DNA of 64,000 bases from Leptospiraceae bacterium (lineage in GTDB: Bacteria > Spirochaetota > Leptospiria > Leptospirales > Leptospiraceae). The translations under genes and the position numbers were made by a program. A model generated the notes under the pieces. That model was not told where the DNA came from. It worked only from the letters and a program-made list of their open reading frames with translations, and searched no databases. The DNA lies in assembly GCA_022402465.1 (NCBI GenBank), contig JAKRSH010000024.1, positions 1 to 64,000 of the forward strand, given 5' to 3'. This document shows, one piece after another, positions 55,209-63,654 of the stretch (position 1 is its first letter; the number at the start of each line of letters is the position of its first letter).

Positions 55209-56539
55209 AAAAACCACCCATAGTTACCATTCTAGGTAGACAGAATGTAGGAAAATCTACACTTTTTAATCGCATAGCTGGAAAAAAAGGTCATTCCATT
55301 ACCAAAAATATAGCAGGCGTTACAAGAGATACTCTAGAGATTTTAGTTGAAAGAGAAGAATTGATTTCACCTATTATGCTACGAGATACACCTGGTCTAG
55401 ACATTGAATCCATTGATGAGATGAGCACTTCTATCTTGGAGGTAAGCTTCCAGCATTTGAGAGAAAGCGCACTAATCATTCATGTTATTGATAAAAAAGA
55501 TATCCGAGATTATGATTATACTTTGATTCAACTTTTTCGTAAAGATGATAAACTTAAGAATACTCCTATCCTTTTCATTGCCAATAAATCTGACTCCGAT
55601 GCAGATGATGCCGACTTAGAAGAATTGTATAGGATGGGTATACAAGATCCTATTCCTGTTTCTGCCTTGGGTAAAAAAAATCTTGGATTAGTTTTTGAGA
55701 AAATAAATTTTTACCTTCCCACTAAACATTCGCATTCCTTAAATCCTGATCTTAGAATTTCTATAGCTGGTAAACCGAACTCAGGTAAATCTTCCTTGAT
55801 GAATTCTATACTGGGTTATAAGCGTTCTGTTGTTTCTGAGGTCGCTGGAACCACTCGTGATTCTTTGAATTCTTTCGTCCAATATAAGGAAAAATTAATA
55901 GAGATAACCGATACAGCTGGTATTCGTAAGAAAAGTAAGAAAGCGGAAAGTTTAGAGTTCTATTCCTACACTCGATCTCTACGAGCTATGGAAGATTCTG
56001 ATGTTGTCATATTTCTACTAGATGCAACCAAGGGTGTAGGTGAATTTGATAAGAAGATTTTTTCTTATTTAGAAAAGTCTGGCAAACCAGTTGTTATAGG
56101 TTTTAACAAATGGGATTTAGTCCAAGACAAGGATCATAAGACTTTGGATGAGTTTAAGAAGGATGTAATTTCTCGTTTTCCAGCTATGAAGGATAAACCC
56201 ATACTTACACTAAGTGCCTTAACCAGACAAAGAGTGAGCAAAATCATGGATGCTACCTTAGACATGGCCGCTAAGTCTCAACTTAAAGTAACAACCTCTG
56301 TTCTTAATAAGAAGATAAGGGAATGGTTGAGTGATGGGAAAATTGCACGTGCATCCAAGAGACCACCTAAAGTTAAATATGCGACACAAATATCATCTTC
56401 ACCTTTTCATTTAGTTTTCTTTGTGAATAGCAAAGAACTTTTTACTCCACAGGTTCTATCTTATTTTCGTAAAAAGGTAAACGAGGAATTTGAGTTAGGT
56501 GGTATTCCAGTAAAGATTGAAGTGAGGACTAATGAATGA
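55205..56539 (+). CDS. der: Ribosome-assembly GTPase Der (EngA)
   Basis: Der carries two GTPase domains in tandem and helps assemble the 50S subunit. The 444-residue protein shows G1 loops GRQNVGKST (about 9-17) and GKPNSGKSS (about 190-198), G3 DTPG and DTAG, G4 NKSD and NKWD, and a C-terminal KH-like domain with [18 protein letters not shown] overlaps link it to smpB and plsY. Confidence 0.95.
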   Translation: MKKPPIVTILGRQNVGKSTLFNRIAGKKGHSITKNIAGVTRDTLEILVEREELISPIMLRDTPGLDIESIDEMSTSILEVSFQHLRESALIIHVIDKKDIRDYDYTLIQLFRKDDKLKNTPILFIANKSDSDADDADLEELYRMGIQDPIPVSALGKKNLGLVFEKINFYLPTKHSHSLNPDLRISIAGKPNSGKSSLMNSILGYKRSVVSEVAGTTRDSLNSFVQYKEKLIEITDTAGIRKKSKKAESLEFYSYTRSLRAMEDSDVVIFLLDATKGVGEFDKKIFSYLEKSGKPVVIGFNKWDLVQDKDHKTLDEFKKDVISRFPAMKDKPILTLSALTRQRVSKIMDATLDMAAKSQLKVTTSVLNKKIREWLSDGKIARASKRPPKVKYATQISSSPFHLVFFVNSKELFTPQVLSYFRKKVNEEFELGGIPVKIEVRTNE

Positions 56540-57195
56540 TCATTGTGATTTTGTTTCTAATTGTTTCTTTCATAATTGGTGCCATCCCGAATGGCTATTT
56601 GATTACTAACCTTGTTGCTGGAATAGATATTCGGCAACATGGCAGTAAGAATATTGGAGCGACCAATGTCGGTAGAGTGATTGGTTGGAAATATGGCTTT
56701 ATAGTTTTAATACTGGATGCCTTAAAAGGAATTCTTCCTGTTTTATTTGTGAATTTTTATCTACCTAAATTTGTGGATACAAGCTTCATGCAAGATCCCT
56801 TGTATCTTCCCATAGCAGCAGGTGCCATTGCAATATTAGGACATGTTTATACTCCCTTCCTGGGCTTTCGAGGTGGTAAGGGAGTTGCTACAGCCTTGGG
56901 AGTTTGTTTAACCTTGGTGCCAATCACAACAGTTGTAGCCATCTTTGTCTTCTTTACCGTTTATAAGTTATCGGGTTATGTTTCTTTGGGTTCCATCTTA
57001 GCATCTGGTTCCATGCCAATTATATATAAATTATTTCATATATTCTATAGACCAGATAATTATTCCTTAACTATGCTTGTTATTTTGATTTGTATAGCGC
57101 TATTGATACTGATTCTTCATAGGGAGAATATCATACGCCTAATCAAAGGGGAAGAGCTTAAGGCTGTCGGCAAAGGAAAGACTGGTGAAGCTTGA
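56536..57195 (+). CDS. plsY: Acyl-phosphate glycerol-3-phosphate acyltransferase
   Basis: PlsY makes lysophosphatidic acid from acyl-phosphate and glycerol 3-phosphate at the inner membrane. The 219-residue protein has about five membrane segments and the three conserved loops: GSKNIGATNVGR, GFRGGKGVATALG and HRENIIRLIKGEE. It overlaps der by four bases (ATGA) and the next gene by 11. Confidence 0.94.
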   Translation: MIIVILFLIVSFIIGAIPNGYLITNLVAGIDIRQHGSKNIGATNVGRVIGWKYGFIVLILDALKGILPVLFVNFYLPKFVDTSFMQDPLYLPIAAGAIAILGHVYTPFLGFRGGKGVATALGVCLTLVPITTVVAIFVFFTVYKLSGYVSLGSILASGSMPIIYKLFHIFYRPDNYSLTMLVILICIALLILILHRENIIRLIKGEELKAVGKGKTGEA

Positions 57196-57814
57196 AAGGG
57201 ATTCTATACTAAGTAAACAAGAAAAAGTTTTCTTAACTGCAAATTTCTTAGATAGACATCCAGAAATTGAAATTCAAGACTTATACAAATGGCTGTACTA
57301 CGGAGAATTTGGATACGAGGAACAAAATACCTTCCTAAAAGCATCTAAGAAAATTCCTCCTCTTCAGTTCTTGTTAGACCAGATAGAAGATGAAAGAGCC
57401 TTTGGTAACATTTCAGAAATAGTTTGGGAACCTATGGGAACTTCTCATAAATTTGTCTCTGTTTTTGTTACTCAATACTTCCTCAAAGAATGTCCTTTGG
57501 TTCGACTCATTAACTTAATGGAAAGATCTAGTGCTTTTCGAGGTTCAAGGATGCAATTTAAGTTAGATTGGACCATTGTAAAAGAATATGCTTTAGGAAT
57601 GATGCCCAATTGGACCAAGGATGATTTCTACCAATTTGAAGATAGGATAGGATTTCACCAATTGCCAATATTAGATTATTCAGAAAGATATTTACAGAAT
57701 TACTTTCATAAACATAGAATTATTTCTCAGAAATTATTTTTTGAATATTTTCCAGAATTTCTAGATGAATCAATACTCTACCCAGGAAAGAAATCTTCAT
57801 CCATCATTGGATAG
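57185..57814 (+). CDS. Protein of unknown function at the end of the smpB-der-plsY operon
   Basis: A 209-residue soluble protein rich in aromatic residues (Phe, Tyr, Trp). No motif is recognised, and no signal or membrane segment is present. The probable start is GTG at 57185, inside plsY, so translation is likely coupled. Its 3' end overlaps the convergent Maf/DUF115 gene by 37 bases. Composition is like its neighbours. It is probably lineage-specific. Confidence 0.7.
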   Translation: MKLERDSILSKQEKVFLTANFLDRHPEIEIQDLYKWLYYGEFGYEEQNTFLKASKKIPPLQFLLDQIEDERAFGNISEIVWEPMGTSHKFVSVFVTQYFLKECPLVRLINLMERSSAFRGSRMQFKLDWTIVKEYALGMMPNWTKDDFYQFEDRIGFHQLPILDYSERYLQNYFHKHRIISQKLFFEYFPEFLDESILYPGKKSSSIIG

Positions 57815-59697
57815 AGTTTTCGTTTTAAAATACTTAATTCTTTGGTGATGCTATTTAGAAGAAGCGATTTCTTCTTTTCATCAGACATTTCATCTCTATG
57901 TCTAGCGATATAGATTTCCGATTTACGGTAGATACGCTTCAAGTAGGATTTCTCACGGAACCATGCTTCAATTTTAGAAATCGCATTTTCATCTTTTACG
58001 ATTTCCTTCATAAGTTGCAAAGAGTCATTAATATCTTTCCAGATTTTTATTTTTAGAAGATTCTTGGCATTAGAAGAATCCTTGGTATGAGGATTTTGTT
58101 CTTTGGTAGGGATAGCATCTAGTTTGCCTGCCTTCCAAATAGGATGCATCTTCCAAGGAAAATTATGATTTTTATATTCTCTAAAGTATTTTTCATAATT
58201 CTCAGGGCTATCATTGATCATGCCTTTTATTCTAGCGCCTTTCCTACCTAAATTTACTAATTGCATCCCTTCTATAGAGCTTGCTGATTCTTCAAACCAA
58301 TACCTATATAAATCCAAAACATAGTCTGTAAGGACTTTTTTATTCTCTTGGATTGATTCAACATAACGAGTATCTCGTTTTCTTACAACAGCCTCATTGA
58401 TTTTTTCGAGACTTTGTTTTCGACTAACAAGACTAAGCCATTTTTCATTATGATGAGTTCCTGTTGAATGTATTTCTCTTCCTGTATAAGCAAGATCTTG
58501 ACCTACAAAATATACATGTTCACAACCTAGATACCTTAAGGCATCGAAGGCAGTTGTTGCAACAGATCCTCCAGATTGGATATCACCAATTTCGCCTAAA
58601 TATTCATCAGCAATTTCACCACCAGACGTAACTTCTCGTTTCCATTCACCTCTAGCGTCTTGGATAAATTTTGCAGTCATGCTATAAACTACAGATTTTG
58701 GACGAAGACTATCCAAGAGATAAGGCGAGGTAACCATATCAGCAAAGATAGGAATTTCGGAGAGATCTTCTCCGAGAAAGTGAAAGAGACTATTCATCTG
58801 AGCATCTAAGGTATAAATTGCATCGGGTACTATCCCTGAATTCAGTAGGACTTTCAAAGAGGTATCACAGGAAAGTAAAAACACCTTATTGCGGACAGCA
58901 TGTATCATGGGTAGAGTACTTCGAAGGCTTGGACCTGCCGAAACTAGCATAGCAGGTATGCCCGAAAGCTCTGACCTAAGATTAGATATCTTATAACAAT
59001 GATCTGTTGAGAAGTAGCGAATGGAATTTTTGAGAATATTGGATGTCCATAAGGTTTCAAATTCAAATTTGGTTAATAGATCACTCATCTTTGAACTAAA
59101 TAATTCTCTTATTTTTGTTTCTATCTCATGGTAGAATTCAGGAGCAAGTTGTATGCTTGCTGTGTTCTTAATAAATTTAATGCCCGATAGGCGCTCTATG
59201 GGAAGTCCATCCAAATAATTCCACAGAAGTTGAATAAATTTATCTCCACAGAATAAATGCCTTCCTGGTTCTTGAAGATAAGAAATAAGATAGGGGGACC
59301 AAAGCAAGGGGACAATTTCTTCCATGGCATCAATGGCAAGAATTACAGGATTCTTTGCTAGATAAATATTTGTTAGGTGAGGAAGTATGGGATTTCCAAG
59401 TCCAAGAAGGATTACCAAGTCACTTGGTTTAAAAGGAATAGAAGCAAGACTTCTCTCAGCCTGCTTGGTAGGATCGTAAGAACTAGCTAAGGATTTTTCA
59501 TTATATGAGACATAATCAATACAATCGTCTCTTGAAACAGCAAAATCTGAGAATGAAAAATTTTCCAGTGACTTCCAATGGCTTTTAGAAGGCAGGAGAG
59601 CGAGATTGTTGTTGGTTTGAGTGGAAGAAAAATAATTTTTTAAATAAGGTTTTCTTTTAAAAATTTCACTTTCCAGACTTTCTGGTATTTGAGACAT
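57778..59697 (-). CDS. Maf/DUF115 (MptE-like) motility-associated glycosyltransferase-like protein
   Basis: A large soluble protein of about 639 residues from ATG 59697; an in-frame TTG at 59739 adds 14 residues. The central region has PAMLVSAGPSLRSTLP, LSCDTSLKVLLNSGIVPD, SGGSVATTAFDALRYLGCEHVYFVGQDLAYTG and a following HSTGTHH, the signature of the DUF115 family. Family members include motility-associated factors that add nonulosonic sugars to flagellin and an archaeal pterin pyrophosphokinase. In a spirochaete, glycosylation of periplasmic flagella or of surface sugars is the likely setting (inferred). The C-terminal 130 residues are helical and charged. It is divergent from smc. Confidence 0.82.
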   Translation of the reverse strand: MSQIPESLESEIFKRKPYLKNYFSSTQTNNNLALLPSKSHWKSLENFSFSDFAVSRDDCIDYVSYNEKSLASSYDPTKQAERSLASIPFKPSDLVILLGLGNPILPHLTNIYLAKNPVILAIDAMEEIVPLLWSPYLISYLQEPGRHLFCGDKFIQLLWNYLDGLPIERLSGIKFIKNTASIQLAPEFYHEIETKIRELFSSKMSDLLTKFEFETLWTSNILKNSIRYFSTDHCYKISNLRSELSGIPAMLVSAGPSLRSTLPMIHAVRNKVFLLSCDTSLKVLLNSGIVPDAIYTLDAQMNSLFHFLGEDLSEIPIFADMVTSPYLLDSLRPKSVVYSMTAKFIQDARGEWKREVTSGGEIADEYLGEIGDIQSGGSVATTAFDALRYLGCEHVYFVGQDLAYTGREIHSTGTHHNEKWLSLVSRKQSLEKINEAVVRKRDTRYVESIQENKKVLTDYVLDLYRYWFEESASSIEGMQLVNLGRKGARIKGMINDSPENYEKYFREYKNHNFPWKMHPIWKAGKLDAIPTKEQNPHTKDSSNAKNLLKIKIWKDINDSLQLMKEIVKDENAISKIEAWFREKSYLKRIYRKSEIYIARHRDEMSDEKKKSLLLNSITKELSILKRKLYPMMDEDFFPG

Positions 59698-59785
59698 AAT
59701 ACTATGAGGTAATTCTGCTTGGGTAGATTTGCCTGTCAATAGGGAATTTTCCCTGGATTACCAAGAGACATAAAGAGAAATATAT

Positions 59786-62566
59786 ATGCATTTAAAAAGC
59801 TTAAACATTGTTGGATTCAAAACTTTTGCAGACGAGACAGACATTCCTTTTGACCCAGGTTTCACAGCAGTTGTTGGACCGAATGGTTGCGGGAAATCAA
59901 ACATCGTTGATTCCGTGAAATGGGTGTTTGGTGAAAAATCAGCCAAGGGTCTTCGTGGAGAGAAAATGGATGATGTGATTTTTCATGGCTCCGATGCACG
60001 TAAGGCTTCAGGTTTTGCAGAGGTTTCTATTTTATTTGATAATTCAGATCATTTCTTTTCTGTGGACTTTCCTAATTTTAAGATAACTCGAAGACTTTAT
60101 CCCGATGGGGAAAATGAATACTACATCAATGACTCAAGAACAACTCGTAAAGATGTAGAGAAAACTTTATTGGATACTGGTATTGGCAAATCCAGCTATT
60201 CCATTATGGAGCAGGGCAAGGTTGACCAGCTTCTCAATTCCAAGCCCGAAGAAAGACGTGCCATCTTTGAAGAGGCAGCTGGAATTTCACGTTTCAAGAT
60301 GGAAAGAAAAGATGCTCTCAAAAAATTGGATGACACTGAGAAGAATCTACAAAGAATTTCGGACATTTTGTATTCTATGCAAAAGGATATGGATGTCAAA
60401 GAAAAGCAATCTGAAAAGGCTGAAATTTATTTCAAGCTAAAGAATGATATGAATGAGGCGGACAAAAATATCCGTTATATTAAGATTCGTGATTTCAAAT
60501 CCAGACTTCAAACCTACCAAGATGAATTAGCCGAGATCAAAGAAAAGAACCAATCTTTGCTTTCCTTGATTTCAGAGGAAAATACCATCATAGAAAAGCT
60601 AGGTGAAGAAAAATCTAGTTTAGAAAAAGAAATGATGGAGATTGATAAAAAATTAGCTGAGCATTTTTCTCTATCCCAGGTTCAGAAAGAAAAAATTGCC
60701 AAAAATAAAGAGATCATCCAAGAATATGAGTCTCGAATTTTTGATTTGAACCAAGCTCTCCAAAAAGAAACTCAAACCATCCAAAGAATCCAAGTGGATA
60801 GAGAAGAGACCCAGGCTCTTATTCAGCAATTGCAAGAACAAAGTTCACATCTGAAAATTGAGTGGGAGACCTTGAAAGAGCTCAAACTCGAATTACAAAG
60901 AAAGATTGAGCATGAGTCAGAAGCAATTAAGCTAAGAGAACTTCAATTAAAAGAAAATGAAATTACCAACGCCCAACTCCGTGAACAAACCAAAGATGTA
61001 GTTCTAGAGTTGGTTCAGTTGTTAGAAGCAAGAAAGAAAGATGCAGAAGGTAAGGAAAAAGAGAGAATCCAACTCAAGGAATCCCTATTTGATACCTTAG
61101 ATACCTACATCCAAGATTTTCAAAAAGCAATTCATTACTCAGAAACCAATTCTCATCAGGAAGTTGCGGCAAGCTTACAAGAAATTAATTTACCCAAGCT
61201 AAGAGATGACCTCATTTCCTATACTGAAATTGATGATCATTTTCGTTCTATGTTTCTCGATAAGGATGGAATTCTTTCTAAGAAGGAAGAACTGGATAGA
61301 AGGATGGAAGATTTGATTTTAGAAAATGAAAATCTTACTCGTCTGAATCGTAATTCACATGAAGAAATAGAAAAGCTGAGAATTGAAATTGAAGCCAAGA
61401 ATGTTGATCTCATTGAAATAGAAAAACGCAATTTAGAAATCAATTCTAAACAAGAACTCTTAAAGAATAATCTTACATCTTTGGAAACAAGAGAAAATGA
61501 AATCCAAGAAAGAATGAAAGGTATGAAAGAGTCCATTGAATCTATCAATGAAAGAAAGAAAGAGTTTGAAGATGAAGTTATCAAACTGGAAAAGGAGATA
61601 GAAGAATCCTACCATAGATTTCTTTCTATGAGCAAGGCTTACGAATCTCAGAAAGAAGATTTAAAAGCAATTATGGCTCGCATCCAAGAATTAAAGAATA
61701 ACATAAGCAAAAACCAAGAAGTGTTCCAAGGACTCTTTCCTATACTCACGGAAAAGGAAAAGAATTGTTCCGCTTTAAAGGTTCAGATTGAAGCTATAGC
61801 TGAAGATCTTTACAATGATTATTCCATGACGGAGCAAGAACTTGAGAATGAAAAAGCAAATCTAGTCTTCAAGAAGTCAGAAGAAGAAACAAAACTAAGA
61901 AATGCTAAATTCGAAATACAACAGCTGGGGTCTATCAATCCTCTTGCTATTGAAGAATACAAAAATATCCGAGACATCTACGACCACCACAAGAATCAAA
62001 AGGAAGATATTGAAGCTTCCAAGAAGGCAATAGAAACTGTGCTAGATGCCATCAATCAGGAATCGGAAAATCTTTTTCGTGAGACCTTTGAAAGAATTAA
62101 AGAAAATTTCCAAGAAACATTCTCTACACTCTTTCGTGGTGGAAGGGCAACTTTGGAATTAACCGAGAAAGAGGACTCTTTGAACTCGGGAATTGAAATT
62201 ATGGCAGAACCACCTGGCAAACATGTACAGAACCTAAGACTACTTTCGGGTGGTGAAAAATCACTTACAGCCATAGCCTTGATGTTTGCTATTTACATGG
62301 TGAAACCTTCTCCATTTTGTTTCTTAGATGAAATTGATGCTGCCTTAGATGAAGCCAATAAACTAAGGTTTTGTTCTATCTTAGATAAGTTCAAAGACAA
62401 GACTCAGTTTATCGTAATTTCTCATGCTCAGTCTACAATTTCTCGTGCAAATGCTATCTTTGGTGTAACGAATGAAGAGTCTGGGATTTCCAAATTGGTA
62501 TCCTTGAAATTTGCAGAAGCAAAAAGTTTTGCAGAGAATTCTCACCGTATGGAAGCAGCTGGCTGA
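59786..62566 (+). CDS. smc: Chromosome segregation ATPase SMC, short form without recognisable hinge
   Basis: SMC organises and separates chromosomes. The 926-residue protein has Walker A GPNGCGKSN (31-39), GEKSAKGLRGEKMDDVIF, the ABC signature LLSGGEKSLTA (about 818-828) and Walker B CFLDEIDAALDE. Two long coiled-coil stretches (about 165-400 and 490-700) are rich in Glu and Lys. The usual SMC is about 1150-1190 residues with a glycine-containing hinge between the coils. Here the middle (about 415-490) is a short helical region without the hinge glycine pattern. The ATPase halves leave no doubt of the family. A terminator follows. Confidence 0.92.
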   Translation: MHLKSLNIVGFKTFADETDIPFDPGFTAVVGPNGCGKSNIVDSVKWVFGEKSAKGLRGEKMDDVIFHGSDARKASGFAEVSILFDNSDHFFSVDFPNFKITRRLYPDGENEYYINDSRTTRKDVEKTLLDTGIGKSSYSIMEQGKVDQLLNSKPEERRAIFEEAAGISRFKMERKDALKKLDDTEKNLQRISDILYSMQKDMDVKEKQSEKAEIYFKLKNDMNEADKNIRYIKIRDFKSRLQTYQDELAEIKEKNQSLLSLISEENTIIEKLGEEKSSLEKEMMEIDKKLAEHFSLSQVQKEKIAKNKEIIQEYESRIFDLNQALQKETQTIQRIQVDREETQALIQQLQEQSSHLKIEWETLKELKLELQRKIEHESEAIKLRELQLKENEITNAQLREQTKDVVLELVQLLEARKKDAEGKEKERIQLKESLFDTLDTYIQDFQKAIHYSETNSHQEVAASLQEINLPKLRDDLISYTEIDDHFRSMFLDKDGILSKKEELDRRMEDLILENENLTRLNRNSHEEIEKLRIEIEAKNVDLIEIEKRNLEINSKQELLKNNLTSLETRENEIQERMKGMKESIESINERKKEFEDEVIKLEKEIEESYHRFLSMSKAYESQKEDLKAIMARIQELKNNISKNQEVFQGLFPILTEKEKNCSALKVQIEAIAEDLYNDYSMTEQELENEKANLVFKKSEEETKLRNAKFEIQQLGSINPLAIEEYKNIRDIYDHHKNQKEDIEASKKAIETVLDAINQESENLFRETFERIKENFQETFSTLFRGGRATLELTEKEDSLNSGIEIMAEPPGKHVQNLRLLSGGEKSLTAIALMFAIYMVKPSPFCFLDEIDAALDEANKLRFCSILDKFKDKTQFIVISHAQSTISRANAIFGVTNEESGISKLVSLKFAEAKSFAENSHRMEAAG

Positions 62567-62592
62567 TAGGAAAAAACTTTCCAATTTTATCC

Positions 62593-62624
62593 AACTTAGG
62601 GGTAAAAAAAAATCTAAGTTTTTT
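62593..62624 (+). terminator. Terminator after smc
   Basis: AACTTAG (62593-62599) and CTAAGTT (62614-62620) form a 7-bp stem around a 14-base A-rich loop, followed by TTTT. It lies about 27 bases after the smc stop and just before the promoter of the RNA-binding protein gene. Confidence 0.6.
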
Positions 62625-62630
62625 AAAGTA

Positions 62631-62659
62631 TTGCCTTTTTTTTCTGAATTTTCTACCAT
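62631..62659 (+). promoter_or_regulatory. Probable sigma-70 promoter for the RRM protein gene
   Basis: TTGCCT (62631-62636) and TACCAT (62654-62659) are separated by exactly 17 bases, directly after the smc terminator and 47 bases ahead of the start codon. Position and spacing support it more than the -10 match. Confidence 0.5.
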
Positions 62660-62666
62660 GACTAAT

Positions 62667-62684
62667 AGTGTCCTTATGGGCACT
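62667..62684 (+). promoter_or_regulatory. Leader hairpin upstream of the RRM protein gene
   Basis: AGTGTCC and GGGCACT form a 7-bp stem (one G-U) with a four-base loop TTAT at the very start of the predicted transcript. The ribosome site TAGGAG follows eight bases later. It may stabilise the message or act in temperature or autoregulation, as leaders of cold-shock-type RNA-binding proteins often do. Confidence 0.45.
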
Positions 62685-62705
62685 AAGATTTAGGAGATTT
62701 AGAAA

Positions 62706-62984
62706 ATGAATATCTATGTAGGAAATTTGTCATATGGTATGACAGACAGCGCTCTTGAGGCATTATTTACTCAATTCGGGTCGGTATCAGAAAGCAAGAT
62801 TATTATCGATCGTGAGACAGGAAGATCTAAAGGTTTTGGATTCGTTGAAATGTCAAACAACAAAGAAGGGGAAGAAGCAATTCGCCAGTTAAATGGTAAA
62901 GAAATCGAAGGCCGTGGTCTTCGAGTGAATGAAGCTAAACCACAAGCAGAGAGACCAAGAAGAAATTCCGGACCTCGTTACTAA
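62706..62984 (+). CDS. Single-RRM RNA-binding protein
   Basis: A 92-residue protein made of one RNA recognition motif. RNP2 is IYVGNL (3-8) and RNP1 is KGFGFVEM (44-51), both with the aromatic residues that stack on RNA bases. A short Arg/Pro-rich tail follows. Small RRM proteins of this kind in cyanobacteria and other bacteria respond to cold. TAGGAG lies upstream of the ATG. The gene has its own promoter, leader hairpin and terminator upstream, so it is expressed alone. Confidence 0.93.
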   Translation: MNIYVGNLSYGMTDSALEALFTQFGSVSESKIIIDRETGRSKGFGFVEMSNNKEGEEAIRQLNGKEIEGRGLRVNEAKPQAERPRRNSGPRY

Positions 62985-63070
62985 TTTTTTTATAGTCCTC
63001 ACGATTGGCTTTTGTTAGTCTTGGGGACTCTTCCCACCTAGTTTAAATTTTTTTAACCCAATAAATACAC

Positions 63071-63084
63071 AACTCTTAAGAGTT
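63071..63084. repeat. Perfect 14-base palindrome
   Basis: AACTCTTAAGAGTT is a perfect palindrome in the non-coding DNA between the RRM gene and the decayed lipoprotein fragment. It could be a protein-binding site or chance. Confidence 0.35.
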
Positions 63085-63153
63085 CAGTTTAAAATCATTC
63101 ATACATTTAAGACAAGATACGGAATCCTAGCTATCTCATCTATAAGTAGTTAA

Positions 63154-63348
63154 TTGAGTGAGCAATTTACCTTTAAATTTCAAGAAAATATTGGCCAAGA
63201 TGTACAACTAACATCATTGATTTGCGTCACTCAAGGTGAATTTAAAGGAAATAGTGATTCTGGATTAATGGGTCAGCTTGAATCATTAACATTCAGTCTA
63301 TCTACTACCAAAAAACAAGCAAGAGATCTAGTTTTTTTACAAAGTTAA
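63154..63348 (+). pseudogene. Decayed 3' fragment related to the lipoprotein gene at the window end
   Basis: This short frame opens with the same sequence found inside the lipoprotein gene at 63951-64000: about 42 of 50 bases agree, and the encoded QFTFKFQEN-x-GQDV is shared. Here no signal peptide or proper start precedes it (a stop codon sits directly upstream), so it looks like the surviving 3' part of a duplicated gene. The remaining 50 residues (QLTSLICVTQGEFKG...) may show what the C-terminal half of the intact gene, beyond the window, looks like. Confidence 0.6.
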
Positions 63349-63447
63349 CATCAAATAAAGGATTTGGGAATATTCAGTTAACCACTATTGCAACGTTTAA
63401 TCCATAGAAAAGAGGTCAAATCATGAATCATTCAATAATTACTATCT

Positions 63448-63654
63448 TTGTCTAATTGTGTTAAATTCTTCCAACTTATCAAAGTAAGAGAAAAACTTAC
63501 ACTAAGTCTAGTTATGATTTGCCTTGCAATCGATTATGGAGATACTGATAATGGAATTCCAATGCCTTTCTTGGTAATGGCAAGAGAAAAAGCTGTTGCT
63601 ATTCGCCAAAAGGTGAATGAAGAACTCATCCGAAGAGGTGTCAATCACTTATGA
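63448..63654 (+). other. Uncertain small frame ahead of the last lipoprotein gene
   Basis: A frame of up to 68 residues runs from TTG 63448 to 63654; ATG at 63514 would leave 46 residues (ICLAIDYGDTDNGIP..., ending in NEELIRRGVNHL). Its stop overlaps the ATG of the next gene by four bases, which suggests translational coupling. A separate ATG at 63423, with AGAGG upstream, reads only ten codons before a stop in another frame. That pattern could reflect a frameshifted small gene. No family is recognised. Confidence 0.35.

Noticed and set aside
62991-63041. A terminator after the RRM gene
   Set aside because: AGTCCTCA and TGGGGACT can form an 8-bp stem with a G-U pair, but the loop is about 20 bases and no T-run follows, so I did not list it.
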